In this document: positions 36,281-49,067 of the stretch, piece by piece | How the letters are laid out: every line of letters starts with the position of its first letter | Position numbering within the stretch: position 1 is the stretch's first letter | Origin: Vanilla planifolia | Lineage: Eukaryota > Streptophyta > Magnoliopsida > Asparagales > Orchidaceae | DNA length: 64,000 nucleotides | Direction of reading: 5' to 3' | Assembly: GCA_023846275.1 (NCBI GenBank) | Contig: CM043875.1 | Location: 7,886,626-7,950,625 of the forward strand | Notes under the pieces: model-generated | What the model was told of the DNA's origin: nothing | What the model saw: the letters and a program-made list of their open reading frames with translations, nothing else | Database searches by the model: none | Made by a program: the position numbers and the translations under genes

Positions 36281-38217
36281 TCCCAAGGAGTCCTCTACCA
36301 ACAACTTCCATAGAAGCTCACGCCCCTACAGTCATTGCCAATCTCTAACTCCAAGATTCGGCAACATGTGTCCAGGTACAACAAGGCGTATACCAGTCTA
36401 CATGTATACTGTGGAAGCTAAGTCCGAACGCACAGTTACCTACCACAACTACCCTAAAACATCATATAGGGTCTATAGTAGTCCGGTCCAATATGCCAAT
36501 CCATGAAATATGCCAATACTGAATAAACTGACTCAATCCATGCCGTTGCCATCAAAGCAACACAATTGTCAATTACTGACTGTTCTGGTAGCATCCGTGT
36601 ACCATATCTTTGTCTGACTGTTTCCAGCTGTACTGTCATCACTGATAACATTTTTCCCCACTTCAGGAAATTTTTAAATTCCAATTTCAATTTCCGCCCT
36701 TTATCCATTTTCCGAAATTCGAAATAAATTTCCGAATTTAAATTCCACATATATCCTTTTTCCAAAAATTCGGATTAATTTTCGAATTTAATTTTTCGCT
36801 TATCCTTTTTATTTCCGAAAATTCGGATTAATAATAAATTTCCGAATTTTCCTTCCGCTTCTCTCTCCTCCGCGCCGCGCCGTTCGTCCGCGCCGACTCC
36901 CGCTGAACCGGTTTTCGCTGCCGGTTCGGCTTTCGCGCCGTTCGTCCGCGCCGAATCCCGCTGAACCGGTTTTCGCTGCCGGTTCGGCTTTCGCGCCGTT
37001 CGTCCGCGCCGAATCCCGCTGAACCGGTTTTCGCTGCCGGTTCGGCTTTCGCGCCGTTCGTTCCGCGCCGAATCCCGCTGAACCGGTTTTCGCTGCCGGT
37101 TCGGAACTCTCGCGCTGAACCGCGACACCGCCGAACCAATTTCTTAATAATCCGTTAATCGGATTAATTTTAATTACTAATAAAATGGCGTAAATATCAT
37201 TAATTACTTAATTAGATTTGATATTATCTAAACCCTTCTCCTTCCTCGGTCCGAAACCCGCGAAACCCTAGCCGCCGCCATCGCCGACCATTACGATCCT
37301 TCCGTCGATTTCCGGCGACTGCGATCAAGGAGAACAATTTCCTAACATGCTCCTAAGCATCAATAAATTTTTTTTTTCGGCGAAATGGGAATTTTTCCAG
37401 GAAATTCCGAAATTTGCAAAAGACACAATTTAGCATTCAATTAAATCCGATTTTCATCTACATGCTTGTTTTCATTAAGCAAAGTATTTCATGCTTTTAA
37501 TTTTCTACTAAATCACTAATTTAAACTGAATTTCCTACCTCAACGACGCCGGCGACGGTGAACTTCGTCCGCAGCTCGCCGCAGCTCCTCGCCGAACGAA
37601 TCCGGTACGAATTGACTCTCCTCGTTCCCGTGAATCTCCAGGCACAAAAAGCCCCTTGCCAGGCCGCCGGAATCACGCGCCGTACGCCGGAAAAACTCTC
37701 TCTATCGGTCAGCCGAACGAACCCTAATCGTTTCGCGAGGGTTTTATATTTCTGGCCGACACGGTGAAACCCATTACGCGCCGTTGACACGCTTCCGACA
37801 CGGTAAGCACCCGATACGCGCTGTCGACACGCTATCGACACGGTAAGCACCCGATCAGCCGGTTCAATCCCAACCGTCGATCACGACCGTCCGATCAGCT
37901 TATCAGAACGCACGCGCAAACTCACTCGGCGAACCGTCTCCGCCTCCGCTGAACCGTTCCGGTCCGGTTCACGCGCGGTAAACCAATTTCCGGTTTAATT
38001 TAAATGGATTTTCGAATTTCTAAAAATCCAATAAATCTAATTAAACAGGGAAAATTAATTAAAAATTCCTCGGTGCTCCGAAAAATTCCCAAAAGATTTC
38101 AGAAATTCCAATAGCCTACAATTGAGTTCCTGGCTCATCCTACTGTCGATTCGAAATCATCCAAGCCACAATTAATTTATTAAAGATCAAATACATAAAA
38201 TTTTACCGGGTATAACA
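36281..38217 (-). repeat. T2 3' LTR, truncated
   Basis: This is LTR sequence in reverse, from TGTTATACC at 38217 to a break at 36281, where TCCC is shared by the LTR and the old element's gag end (four-base microhomology). It has four 58-bp units (about 36876-37104), one with an extra T. It retains the U3 repeats and TATA box (about 37741-37750), pointing leftwards into the old element. Confidence 0.85.
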
Positions 38218-38218
38218 A

Positions 38219-38230
38219 TCTCCCCACCTT
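38219..38230 (-). other. Polypurine tract, T2
   Basis: The reverse complement reads AAGGTGGGGAGA, between the T2 stop codon and its 3' LTR. Confidence 0.8.
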
Positions 38231-38231
38231 A

Positions 38232-41200
38232 TCAGGAATTTCGCCCTCGAAATTCAGCAAGAAGTTCCGGCCATTTTCCAGCAACATCCTGCTCTAGCTC
38301 CCAGGTTGCCTCCCTTTCGTCATGTCTATTCCACAGAACCTTGACCATAGGAAACGACCTGTTCCTCAGCTGTCTGCTGCTCTCCTCGAGGATGCGAACT
38401 GGTAGTTCCACATAAGAAGAATCTGGTGCCACTTGTAAACCAGGAAGATCATCACTGATGCAATGAGAAGGATCTGGCACATATTTCTTGAGATTCGAAA
38501 CATGGAATACATTGTGAATCTCAGTCAGATGCTCAGGAAGTGCCAACCTGTAAGCCACTTCACCGATCCTCTCCAGAATAGGATAGGGTCCAATGTAACG
38601 AGGTCGAAGCTTAGAAGGCTTTCCAAACCTGAATAGACCCCGCATAGGACTGACCTTCAGGAATACCCTATCTCCCACAGAAAACTCAACAGCCTTGTGC
38701 TTAGGATCATAATATTTCTTCTGGCGATCTTGCACAGTACGTAATCTGTCCTGCAATAACTTGACTTCCGCTGTGGTCTCCTCTACAATCTGGGGTCCCC
38801 ACACTCTCCTGGAATCACCCTCCTCCCAACAAAGAGGAGATCTGCACCTACGCCCATACAACGCCTCGTAAGGTGCCATACCAATCGACGCCTGGAAGCT
38901 GTTATTGTACACAAACTCTACCAAGGGTAATCGTCTAGTCCAATCTGTTGAGTAAGTTTGTACGCTCAAGCGTAGCAAATCCTCCAAGGTCCGAATAGTC
39001 CGCTCAGACTGTCCATCCGTCTGAGGATGATAAGCAGTACTGAACTTTAACTGTGTACCCATGGCAGTGTGTAAGCTCTTCCAAAACTGTGATGTGAATT
39101 TGGCGTCTCTGTCAGAAATAATAGAACGGGGAATCCCATGCAATCTGACAATCTGCTGAATATATATCTCTGCCAACTGTGCCGCTGAATCCGTCTTCTT
39201 AATGGATAAGAAATGGGCTGACTTGGTCAATCGATCTACGATGACCCAAATAGCATCAAAACCTTGTCTGGTACGAGGAAGACCAGTGACAAAGTCCATA
39301 GTGATGTCATCCCATTTCCACTCCGGAATCGGCAATCTCTGTAACAATCCTCCAGGTCTCTGGTGTTCGGCCTTAACTTGCTGACATGTAAGGCATTTCC
39401 TAACAAAGGCAGCAACATCTGTCTTCAAACCTCTCCACCAGAAAACACTCCTCAAATTCCTGTACATCTTGACTTCTCCAGGGTGCATAGCCAAGGTTCC
39501 ATAGTGAGCCTCCCGAAGGATCCTCTCCCTGAACTCCTGATGTGATGGTACACACCAGCGACCCCTGAAGGTCAAAATGTCGTCTCTGAGAGCAAAGTCT
39601 CCTCCCAATCCCTGCGATGCCAACTCAATCTTCTCCTTCAGCTCTTCATCACAAAGCTGAAGGTCACGCATCTCAGATAACCAGTCAGCCCGAATAGTCA
39701 ATGAGCTGAGTCTGTGAACCAGTCTCTGAATAGACAACTGTTCCTGACATCTTTCAACATTCCAATCCAAGTCTGGTATAGAGTCACAGACTAACATATT
39801 ATGCACAACTGCGTGTCTGCTCAAGGCATCAGCCACTGGATTAGCCTTCCCCTCGCAGTAGTTTATTGTCAGCTCGTAATCCTTTATCAGTTCCAACCAC
39901 CTCCTCTGCCTCAAGTTCAGTTCCTTCTGAGTGAACAGATACTTAAGACTCTTGTGGTCAGAGAAGCAATCTACAGGAACTCCGTACAAATAATGTCTCC
40001 ATATCTTCAAGGCAAAAATGACAGCAGCTAACTCCAAATCATGAGTGGGATAATTCTTCTCATGATCCTTCAGTTGCCTCGAAGCATATGCTATAACTCT
40101 GTTATCCTGCATTAGTACGGCTCCCAAGCCTATATGTGAAGCATCAGTGTACATCTGATACGGCTTCTCCTGTGTGGGTAACATCAATACTGGAGCGGTG
40201 CTAAGCCTCTGCTTCAGCTCTAGGAAACTGTTCTCACAACTCTCTGTCCACTCAAAAGATTTTCCCTTCCGGGTCAACTGGGTTAGTGGAGCAGCCAGTC
40301 TAGAAAAGTGAGGAACAAATTTCCTATAGTATCCAGCCAAACCAAGGAAACTCCGGATCTCAGTGACAGAAGATGGCCGTTTCCAATCAATAATAGCTCG
40401 TATCTTGCTAGGATCAACAGCCACGCCCTCCGCACTGACAATGTGTCCTAAGAATGCTACTGAGTCCAGCCAAAAAGAACACTTGGAGAATTTTGCATAC
40501 AGCTCATTCTCCCGCAACACTGTAAGCACAGTCCTCAACTGATCTGCATGAGTATCCCTATCTCTGGAATAAATCAATATATCATCTATAAAGATGATCA
40601 CAAACCGATCCAGAAAGGCATGAAAAACTCGATGCATCAGGTTCATAAATACTGCTGGAGCATTAGTCAATCCAAAAGGCAACACTGTGAACTCGTAATG
40701 TCCGTATCTAGTACGGAATGCTGTCTTGGGTACATCAGAATCTCTAATCCGGATCTGGTGATAACCCGAGCGTAAGTCAATCTTGGAGAACACAGTTGCT
40801 CCCTGAAGTTGATCCAGCAAATCATCGATGCGTGGTAAAGGGTATCGGTTACGAATAGTAACCTTATTCAATTCCCTATAATCCACACACAGCCTCATAC
40901 TACCATCTTTCTTCTTGACAAATAAGACAGGGGCACCCCAAGGTGAACAACTGGGGCGTATGAGTCCCTTGTCTAATAAGTCCTGTAACTGAGTCTTCAA
41001 CTCTGCTAGCTCGGCTGGAGCCATCCTGTAAGGAGCTCTAGCAATAGGAGCTACTCCTGCCTCCAAATCAATTGAAAACTCCACTTCCCTAGCTGGTGGA
41101 AATCCAGGCAACTCCTCTGGAAAAACCATAGGAAAATCTCTCACCACTGGAATATCTGACATAGGGGTAGTGGTGGCTTGGCTATCGGTCACATAGGCCA

Positions 41201-42638
41201 ACCAACCAGTACAACCCTTACTTACTAACCTTCCAGCCTGAAGAACTGAGATCAGGGGAATCTGCCTGTTCAGACCAAAGTATATCACATCCCCCGAACC
41301 AGGCACTCTGATCCTGACCTTCTTCTCCCAACAATCCAGAACCACTGCATGGTGGCACAACCAATCCATCCCCAAAATGATGTCGAACTCTGCTAGTGGC
41401 ACACATATCAACTCTGTCACGAATTCGTGTCCACTAATCAGAATAGATCCGTCAATCTTCTGAACAGTGGGAATCTCTTTCCCATCAGGAAGTCTAACCA
41501 GTAAGGGTTCCTTCAAGTAACCCTTGGATCCTGATATCTGATTCCAGATCCTCTCAGCAACAAAAGAATGAGATGCACCAGTATCAAACAAAGTCATGCA
41601 CTGCACGTTGCCAAAATGAAGCATACCTGTGATCACTTCTGGTGACTCTGAAGCCTGCTGCCGAGTCAGTGCAAATACCCTGGGCTGTCCCCCAGATGAA
41701 CCAACCGGTCCTGTGATCCTCTGTTTCTTCAACTCTGGGCAGTCGCACTTCTTGTGTCCGGGCTGTCGACAATGGTAGCAGATAATCCCCCCAGTCCGGG
41801 TACCTGTCTGCTGCACTGGTCTCTCAGAAATAGGTCGTGGCCGGACCACGACCTCCTGAGTACCACTGTGATCTCTGTGTCTCTTGCCCTTTTTGTTTTG
41901 TTGGATATTTCTGAATTCCTTCCTCTTGTTATGAGTCTCTCTCTGGGCCTCCATCCGGATATCAATAAGCTCAACGGATCTCGCAGCCTCCACCAAGTCA
42001 CGAAACCTGGCAAACCGACTCACAACTAGCTGGCGCTGCAGCATAGGACGAAGTCCCTCCAGGAACATCTCACATCTGCGTTCCTCAGAAGGCACCAGCT
42101 CTACGGCGTACCTCGCCAGATAAGTGAACCTCGATAAGTAATCGTTCACTGACATCTGGCCCTGCCTGAGGTGTATAAGTTCCCTCCTGAACTGAGCCAT
42201 GGCAGAGGCCGGAATGTAGCACTCCCTGAATGCCTCAACAAAGTCATCCCATGCTATCTCACTGTTCTGGGCCTCCCCAAACATAGCGCGCCGCTGGCCT
42301 CTCCACCAGGTAGCAGCCTCTCCCTCCAACACTAGAGCAGCAAGCACTACCCTCCTGCCGAATGGACATCCCAAGGCATCAAATAGCTCAAGCATATGAG
42401 CCATCCAGTCATCTGCCACCGCTGGGTCAGCCGACCCACTGAAGCTCCGCGGACGCAACCGCATGAAGGCATCGATCCAACGATCCACGGCTGGCTCAAC
42501 TGGCAATGCTGGGATCGTCTCCGGGGTAGGAGTAGTAGATACCGGTCTGCCTCTAGCTGCTCCACGAGCGGAAAGTCTCCTGGTACCAGCCATACTGTCA
42601 AAAACAATTAATCTGGCATTAGAGTCGTCATTTGGCAA
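38232..42638 (-). CDS. T2 gag-pol polyprotein (chromovirus)
   Basis: This is a 1,468-codon open polyprotein with the same domain order and catalytic residues as T1: zinc knuckle 287-300, protease DTGAS 352, RT FIDD 683-686, RNase H D832, integrase D1115/D1176/E1212 and a C-terminal chromodomain. It shares V179 and I227 with T1, unlike T3 and T4. It has Thr at 615, just before the [12 protein letters not shown] block of RT, where the other three have Val, and Glu at 1418. Coding capacity is intact although both LTRs are truncated, so it could in principle supply protein only if transcribed from outside. Confidence 0.92.
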   Translation of the reverse strand: MPNDDSNARLIVFDSMAGTRRLSARGAARGRPVSTTPTPETIPALPVEPAVDRWIDAFMRLRPRSFSGSADPAVADDWMAHMLELFDALGCPFGRRVVLAALVLEGEAATWWRGQRRAMFGEAQNSEIAWDDFVEAFRECYIPASAMAQFRRELIHLRQGQMSVNDYLSRFTYLARYAVELVPSEERRCEMFLEGLRPMLQRQLVVSRFARFRDLVEAARSVELIDIRMEAQRETHNKRKEFRNIQQNKKGKRHRDHSGTQEVVVRPRPISERPVQQTGTRTGGIICYHCRQPGHKKCDCPELKKQRITGPVGSSGGQPRVFALTRQQASESPEVITGMLHFGNVQCMTLFDTGASHSFVAERIWNQISGSKGYLKEPLLVRLPDGKEIPTVQKIDGSILISGHEFVTELICVPLAEFDIILGMDWLCHHAVVLDCWEKKVRIRVPGSGDVIYFGLNRQIPLISVLQAGRLVSKGCTGWLAYVTDSQATTTPMSDIPVVRDFPMVFPEELPGFPPAREVEFSIDLEAGVAPIARAPYRMAPAELAELKTQLQDLLDKGLIRPSCSPWGAPVLFVKKKDGSMRLCVDYRELNKVTIRNRYPLPRIDDLLDQLQGATVFSKIDLRSGYHQIRIRDSDVPKTAFRTRYGHYEFTVLPFGLTNAPAVFMNLMHRVFHAFLDRFVIIFIDDILIYSRDRDTHADQLRTVLTVLRENELYAKFSKCSFWLDSVAFLGHIVSAEGVAVDPSKIRAIIDWKRPSSVTEIRSFLGLAGYYRKFVPHFSRLAAPLTQLTRKGKSFEWTESCENSFLELKQRLSTAPVLMLPTQEKPYQMYTDASHIGLGAVLMQDNRVIAYASRQLKDHEKNYPTHDLELAAVIFALKIWRHYLYGVPVDCFSDHKSLKYLFTQKELNLRQRRWLELIKDYELTINYCEGKANPVADALSRHAVVHNMLVCDSIPDLDWNVERCQEQLSIQRLVHRLSSLTIRADWLSEMRDLQLCDEELKEKIELASQGLGGDFALRDDILTFRGRWCVPSHQEFRERILREAHYGTLAMHPGEVKMYRNLRSVFWWRGLKTDVAAFVRKCLTCQQVKAEHQRPGGLLQRLPIPEWKWDDITMDFVTGLPRTRQGFDAIWVIVDRLTKSAHFLSIKKTDSAAQLAEIYIQQIVRLHGIPRSIISDRDAKFTSQFWKSLHTAMGTQLKFSTAYHPQTDGQSERTIRTLEDLLRLSVQTYSTDWTRRLPLVEFVYNNSFQASIGMAPYEALYGRRCRSPLCWEEGDSRRVWGPQIVEETTAEVKLLQDRLRTVQDRQKKYYDPKHKAVEFSVGDRVFLKVSPMRGLFRFGKPSKLRPRYIGPYPILERIGEVAYRLALPEHLTEIHNVFHVSNLKKYVPDPSHCISDDLPGLQVAPDSSYVELPVRILEESSRQLRNRSFPMVKVLWNRHDEREATWELEQDVAGKWPELLAEFRGRNS

Positions 42639-42735
42639 TTGGCATATGGACTACTATAGTATACAAAAGAATCAACAGTTCTCCCCACCTTGGGTTGAAC
42701 CCCTATACACGTCTAGCCCCGTTATCCTCACCTAG

Positions 42736-42748
42736 GGCTCTGATACCA
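42736..42748 (-). other. Primer binding site, T2
   Basis: The reverse complement reads TGGTATCAGAGCC (initiator tRNA-Met site), four bases inside the end of the T2 5' LTR. Confidence 0.85.
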
Positions 42749-42752
42749 CTAT

Positions 42753-45027
42753 TGTTACACCCCATTTTTTTCCTAGGCTGATTTTTGGCATACAATTTTT
42801 TTTTTTTTTATATATAGACAGCTCAGATCGTCCCATACCAACCTGAGTAGCCTACGAAAACATAGGATATAACACATCATTACACACCTACTTCCCTTAA
42901 CAATGTGGATCCCATCTCCCGGGTACACCGTCAAATCAGGTTCATGACTCCTGAATTAACAGATGGACTCGCGCAATGTTACTCCTACTAGACCCAATAC
43001 TCCTAACCCCTACGGGTAGGAGAACCGGTCTATTAGAAGTCTGAACCCCCATGGTTAAGTTCCATAGTCATGTAATGACCTCACCATCAAACAAAAAGAT
43101 ATATAACATCCTCAGATAAAATATGGCACTCCACACACCATACTCCAAGACAATAAGGTAGGGTAGTAAATGGAAACTACATTACAAGAATAAGACCAAG
43201 TCCAACAAGTGCAATATTATCCAACCAGAAACATAAGTCAGAATTTCCCTCACATATTACATGACATATGAGAATAATAACCTCATTAAATACATCCAAC
43301 AGCAACAATCAACTAACCAGAATATCTCAGACAATCACAATCAGATATCCTCCACAAGCCTGCTGACCACGATCCCACCTAATCAGGTAGCGTCAAGTCT
43401 GCCGAGCCACTGAAATATACAATACAGGAATGAGCTACGCCCAGTAGGAAAGACAGCTAGTAAAACTCACATGCAAGAGAAGGATAATAGCAAAAATATA
43501 GGAATACAGCATAACAATGTATGGTGGATAGGCACTCTCAGTCCCAGACTCCGACCAACCACAGCCACCCCAGTCACACCAGAGTAGCTCTCCTCTGGGC
43601 TACCAGGCAACGTGCCAGTGGGAACGCCCATCTCGAAACACGCATGGCGCCTAAGCACCCGACACCGCAGTGTCTCTCGTCAATCAATCTCCTGGAGACT
43701 ACAGACAGATCCAGTCACATAATCTCTAGCCAACGTGAGACACCTCTGCCACCCTAAGGCGCGCAGGCCTACACACTTGGCTAGCCACTGCGAGACACCC
43801 CTGCCACCCTCAGGCGCGCAGGCCTACACACATGGACCAGGAGAGATTGACTCAGCCACCGTCCCAAGGAGTCCTCTACCAACAACTTCCATAGAAGCTC
43901 ACGCCCCTACAGTCATTGCCAATCTCTAACTCCAAGATTCGGCAACATGTGTCCAGGTACAACAAGGCGTATACCAGTCTACATGTATACTGTGGAAGCT
44001 AAGTCCGAACCGCACAGTTACCTACCACAACTACCCTAAAACATCATATAGGGTCTATAGTAGTCCGGTCCAATATGCCAATCCATGAAATATGCCAATA
44101 CTGAATAAACTGACTCAATCCATGCCGTTGCCATCAAAGCAACACAATTGTCAATTACTGACTGTTCTGGTAGCATCCGTGTACCATATCTTTGTCTGAC
44201 TGTTTCCAGCTGTACTGTCATCACTGATAACATTTTTCCCCACTTCAGGAAATTTTTAAATTCCAATTTCAATTTCCGCCCTTTATCCATTTTCCGAAAT
44301 TCGAAATAAATTTCCGAATTTAAATTCCACATATATCCTTTTTCCAAAAATTCGGATTAATTTTCGAATTTAATTTTTCGCTTATCCTTTTTATTTCCGA
44401 AAATTCGGATTAATAATAAATTTCCGAATTTTCCTTCCGCTTCTCTCTCCTCCGCGCCGCGCCGTTCGTCCGCGCCGACTCCCGCTGAACCGGTTTTCGC
44501 TGCCGGTTCGGCTTTCGCGCCGTTCGTCCGCGCCGAATCCCGCTGAACCGGTTTTCGCTGCCGGTTCGGCTTTCGCGCCGTTCGTCCGCGCCGAATCCCG
44601 CTGAACCGGTTTTCGCTGCCGGTTCGGCTTTCGCGCCGTTCGTCCGCGCCGAATCCCGCTGAACCGGTTTTCGCTGCCGGTTCGGAACTCTCGCGCTGAA
44701 CCGCGACACCGCCGAACCAATTTCTTAATAATCCGTTAATCGGATTAATTTTAATTACTAATAAAATGGCGTAAATATCATTAATTACTTAATTAGATTT
44801 GATATTATCTAAACCCTTCTCCTTCCTCGGTCCGAAACCCGCGAAACCCTAGCCGCCGCCATCGCCGACCATTACGATCCTTCCGTCGATTTCCGGCGAC
44901 TGCGATCAAGGAGAACAATTTCCTAACATGCTCCTAAGCATCAATAAATTTTTTTTTTCGGCGAAATGGGAATTTTTCCAGGAAATTCCGAAATTTGCAA
45001 AAGACACAATTTAGCATTCAATTAAAT
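42753..45027 (-). repeat. T2 5' LTR, lacking U3
   Basis: This is reverse LTR from its TAACA end (42753) back to about LTR position 775, where it flips into forward LTR sequence at a TAAAT microhomology (45023-45027). It contains four 58-bp units (about 44458-44685). It shares GAGTCAATC with T3/T4 LTRs but AAATCTAA with the T1 3' LTR, and has a private substitution near 43745. Loss of the first 775 bp removes the 40-bp repeats and TATA box. Confidence 0.85.
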
Positions 45028-45092
45028 TGTGTCTTTTGCAAATTTCGGAATTTCCTGGAAAAATTCCCATTTCGCCGAAAAAAAAAATTTAT
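44944..45092. repeat. Perfect palindrome, 69-bp arms
   Basis: The left arm (44944-45012, LTR in reverse) and right arm (about 45024-45092, the same LTR segment forward) are exact reverse complements, including a run of ten T against ten A, with a roughly 11-nt spacer. It marks the point where the array switches from minus- to plus-oriented LTR sequence. Confidence 0.85.
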
Positions 45093-45094
45093 AT

Positions 45095-45965
45095 TGTTAT
45101 ACCCGGTAAAATTTTATGTATTTGATCTTTAATAAATTAATTGTGGCTTGGATGATTTCGAATCGACAGTAGGATGAGCCAGGAACTCAATTGTAGGCTA
45201 TTGGAATTTCTGAAATCTTTTGGGAATTTTTCGGAGCACCGAGGAATTTTTAATTAATTTTCCCTGTTTAATTAGATTTATTGGATTTTTAGAAATTCGA
45301 AAATCCATTTAAATTAAACCGGAAATTGGTTTACCGCGCGTGAACCGGACCGGAACGGTTCAGCGGAGGCGGAGACGGTTCGCCGAGTGAGTTTGCGCGT
45401 GCGTTCTGATAAGCTGATCGGACGGTCGTGATCGACGGTTGGGATTGAACCGGCTGATCGGGTGCTTACCGTGTCGATAGCGTGTCGACAGCGCGTATCG
45501 GGTGCTTACCGTGTCGGAAGCGTGTCAACGGCGCGTAATGGGTTTCACCGTGTCGGCCAGAAATATAAAACCCTCGCGAAACGATTAGGGTTCGTTCGGC
45601 TGACCGATAGAGAGAGTTTTTCCGGCGTACGGCGCGTGATTCCGGCGGCCTGGCAAGGGGCTTTTTGTGCCTGGAGATTCACGGGAACGAGGAGAGTCAA
45701 TTCGTACCGGATTCGTTCGGCGAGGAGCTGCGGCGAGCTGCGGACGAAGTTCACCGTCGCCGGCGTCGTTGAGGTAGGAAATTCAGTTTAAATTAGTGAT
45801 TTAGTAGAAAATTAAAAGCATGAAATACTTTGCTTAATGAAAACAAGCATGTGGATGAAAATCGGATTTAATTGAATGCTAAATTGTGTCTTTTGCAAAT
45901 TTCGGAATTTCCTGGAAAAATTCCCATTTCGCCGAAAAAAAAAATTTATTGATGCTTAGGAGCAT
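45095..45965 (+). repeat. LTR 5' fragment, 871 bp
   Basis: This forward LTR begins TGTTATACC right after the palindrome and runs through U3, the TATA box (about 45563) and the region up to ATGCTTAGGAGCAT, where a new LTR begins. It has the four-unit-subtype variants GCGCGTGCG and GGCTGACC, unlike the LTR that follows. It is probably an LTR interrupted by the later insertion of, or recombination with, the T3 LTR. Confidence 0.85.
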
Positions 45966-48953
45966 TGTTATACCCGGTAAAATTTTATGTATTTGATCTT
46001 TAATAAATTAATTGTGGCTTGGATGATTTCGAATCGACAGTAGGATGAGCCAGGAACTCAATTGTAGGCTATTGGAATTTCTGAAATCTTTTGGGAATTT
46101 TTCGGAGCACCGAGGAATTTTTAATTAATTTTCCCTGTTTAATTAGATTTATTGGATTTTTAGAAATTCGAAAATCCATTTAAATTAAACCGGAAATTGG
46201 TTTACCGCGCGTGAACCGGACCGGAACGGTTCAGCGGAGGCGGAGACGGTTCGCCGAGTGAGTTTGCGAATGCGTTCTGATAAGCTGATCGGACGGTCGT
46301 GATCGACGGTTGGGATTGAACCGGCTGATCGGGTGCTTACCGTGTCGATAGCGTGTCGACAGCGCGTATCGGGTGCTTACCGTGTCGGAAGCGTGTCAAC
46401 GGCGCGTAATGGGTTTCACCGTGTCGGCCAGAAATATAAAACCCTCGCGAAACGATTAGGGTTCGTTCGGCCGACCGATAGAGAGAGTTTTTCCGGCGTA
46501 CGGCGCGTGATTCCGGCGGCCTGGCAAGGGGCTTTTTGTGCCTGGAGATTCACGGGAACGAGGAGAGTCAATTCGTACCGGATTCGTTCGGCGAGGAGCT
46601 GCGGCGAGCTGCGGACGAAGTTCACCGTCGCCGGCGTCGTTGAGGTAGGAAATTCAGTTTAAATTAGTGATTTAGTAGAAAATTAAAAGCATGAAATACT
46701 TTGCTTAATGAAAACAAGCATGTGGATGAAAATCGGATTTAATTGAATGCTAAATTGTGTCTTTTGCAAATTTCGGAATTTCCTGGAAAAATTCCCATTT
46801 CGCCGAAAAAAAAAATTTATTGATGCTTAGGAGCATGTTAGGAAATTGTTCTCCTTGATCGCAGTCGCCGGAAATCGACGGAAGGATCGTAATGGTCGGC
46901 GATGGCGGCGGCTAGGGTTTCGCGGGTTTCGGACCGAGGAAGGAGAAGGGTTTAGATAATATCAAACCTAATTAAGTAATTAATGATATTTACGCCATTT
47001 TATTAGTAATTAAAATTAATCCGATTAACGGATTATTAAGAAATTGGTTCGGCGGTGTCGCGGTTCAGCGCGAGAGTTCCGAACCGGCAGCGAAAACCGG
47101 TTCAGCGGGATTCGGCGCGGACGAACGGCGCGAAAGCCGAACCGGCAGCGAAAACCGGTTCAGCGGGATTCGGCGCGGACGAACGGCGCGAAAGCCGAAC
47201 CGGCAGCGAAAACCGGTTCAGCGGGAGTCGGCGCGGACGAACGGCGCGGCGCGGAGGAGAGAGAAGCGGAAGGAAAATTCGGAAATTTATTATTAATCCG
47301 AATTTTCGGAAATAAAAAGGATAAGCGAAAAATTAAATTCGAAAATTAATCCGAATTTTTGGAAAAAGGATATATGTGGAATTTAAATTCGGAAATTTAT
47401 TTCGAATTTCGGAAAATGGATAAAGGGCGGAAATTGAAATTGGAATTTAAAAATTTCCTGAAGTGGGGAAAAATGTTATCAGTGATGACAGTACAGCTGG
47501 AAACAGTCAGACAAAGATATGGTACACGGATGCTACCAGAACAGTCAGTAATTGACAATTGTGTTGCTTTGATGGCAACGGCATGGATTGAGTCAGTTTA
47601 TTCAGTATTGGCATATTTCATGGATTGGCATATTGGACCGGACTACTATAGACCCTATATGATGTTTTAGGGTAGTTGTGGTAGGTAACTGTGCGGTTCG
47701 GACTTAGCTTCCACAGTATACATGTAGACTGGTATACGCCTTGTTGTACCTGGACACATGTTGCCGAATCTTGGAGTTAGAGATTGGCAATGACTGTAGG
47801 GGCGTGAGCTTCTATGGAAGTTGTTGGTAGAGGACTCCTTGGGACGGTGGCTGAGTCAATCTCTCCTGGTCCATGTGTGTAGGCCTGCGCGCCTGAGGGT
47901 GGCAGGGGTGTCTCGCAGTGGCTAGCCAAGTGTGTAGGCCTGCGCGCCTTAGGGTGGCAGGGGTGTCTCACGTTGGCTAGAGATTATGTGACTGGATCTG
48001 TCTGTAGTCTCCAGGAGATTGATTGACGAGAGACACTGCGGTGTCGGGTGCTTAGGCGCCATGCGTGTTTCGAGATGGGCGTTCCCACTGGCACGTTGCC
48101 TGGTAGCCCAGAGGAGAGCTACTCTGGTGTGACTGGGGTGGCTGTGGTTGGTCGGAGTCTGGGACTGAGAGTGCCTATCCACCATACATTGTTATGCTGT
48201 ATTCCTATATTTTTGCTATTATCCTTCTCTTGCATGTGAGTTTTACTAGCTGTCTTTCCTACTGGGCGTAGCTCATTCCTGTATTGTATATTTCAGTGGC
48301 TCGGCAGACTTGACGCTACCTGATTAGGTGGGATCGTGGTCAGCAGGCTTGTGGAGGATATCTGATTGTGATTGTCTGAGATATTCTGGTTAGTTGATTG
48401 TTGCTGTTGGATGTATTTAATGAGGTTATTATTCTCATATGTCATGTAATATGTGAGGGAAATTCTGACTTATGTTTCTGGTTGGATAATATTGCACTTG
48501 TTGGACTTGGTCTTATTCTTGTAATGTAGTTTCCATTTACTACCCTACCTTATTGTCTTGGAGTATGGTGTGTGGAGTGCCATATTTTATCTGAGGATGT
48601 TATATATCTTTTTGTTTGATGGTGAGGTCATTACATGACTATGGAACTTAACCATGGGGGTTCAGACTTCTAATAGACCGGTTCTCCTACCCGTAGGGGT
48701 TAGGAGTATTGGGTCTAGTAGGAGTAACATTGCGCGAGTCCATCTGTTAATTCAGGAGTCATGAACCTGATTTGACGGTGTACCCGGGAGATGGGATCCA
48801 CATTGTTAAGGGAAGTAGGTGTGTAATGATGTGTTATATCCTATGTTTTCGTAGGCTACTCAGGTTGGTATGGGACGATCTGAGCTGTCTATATATAAAA
48901 AAAAAAAAAAATTGTATGCCAAAAATCAGCCTAGGAAAAAATGGGGTGTAACA
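45966..48953 (+). repeat. T3 5' LTR
   Basis: 2,988 bp, TGTTATACC to GGTGTAACA. It has three 58-bp units (47079-47248) and a TATA box at 46434. It lies immediately after an interrupted LTR fragment at AGCAT. Confidence 0.88.
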
Positions 48954-48957
48954 ATAG

Positions 48958-48970
48958 TGGTATCAGAGCC
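48958..48970 (+). other. Primer binding site, T3
   Basis: TGGTATCAGAGCC, four bases after the LTR end; initiator tRNA-Met type. Confidence 0.85.
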
Positions 48971-49067
48971 CTAGGTGAGGATAACGGGGCTAGACGTGTA
49001 TAGGGGTTCAACCCAAGGTGGGGAGAACTGTTGATTCTTTTGTATACTATAGTAGTCCATATGCCAA

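Larger units (their letters stand above)
36281..45027 (-). mobile_element. T2: inverted chromovirus with intact ORF and two truncated LTRs
   Basis: T2 reads on the minus strand: truncated 5' LTR (42753-45027), primer site (42736-42748), gag-pol (38232-42638), polypurine tract (38219-38230) and truncated 3' LTR (36281-38217). The 5' LTR lacks the first roughly 775 bp, including the TATA box; the 3' LTR lacks everything after about position 1,935. It therefore cannot be transcribed from its own 5' LTR in the normal way, despite a perfect coding region. Both LTR pieces have four 58-bp units. T2 and T1 together form an inverted repeat with arms of about 8.7 kb. Confidence 0.88.
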
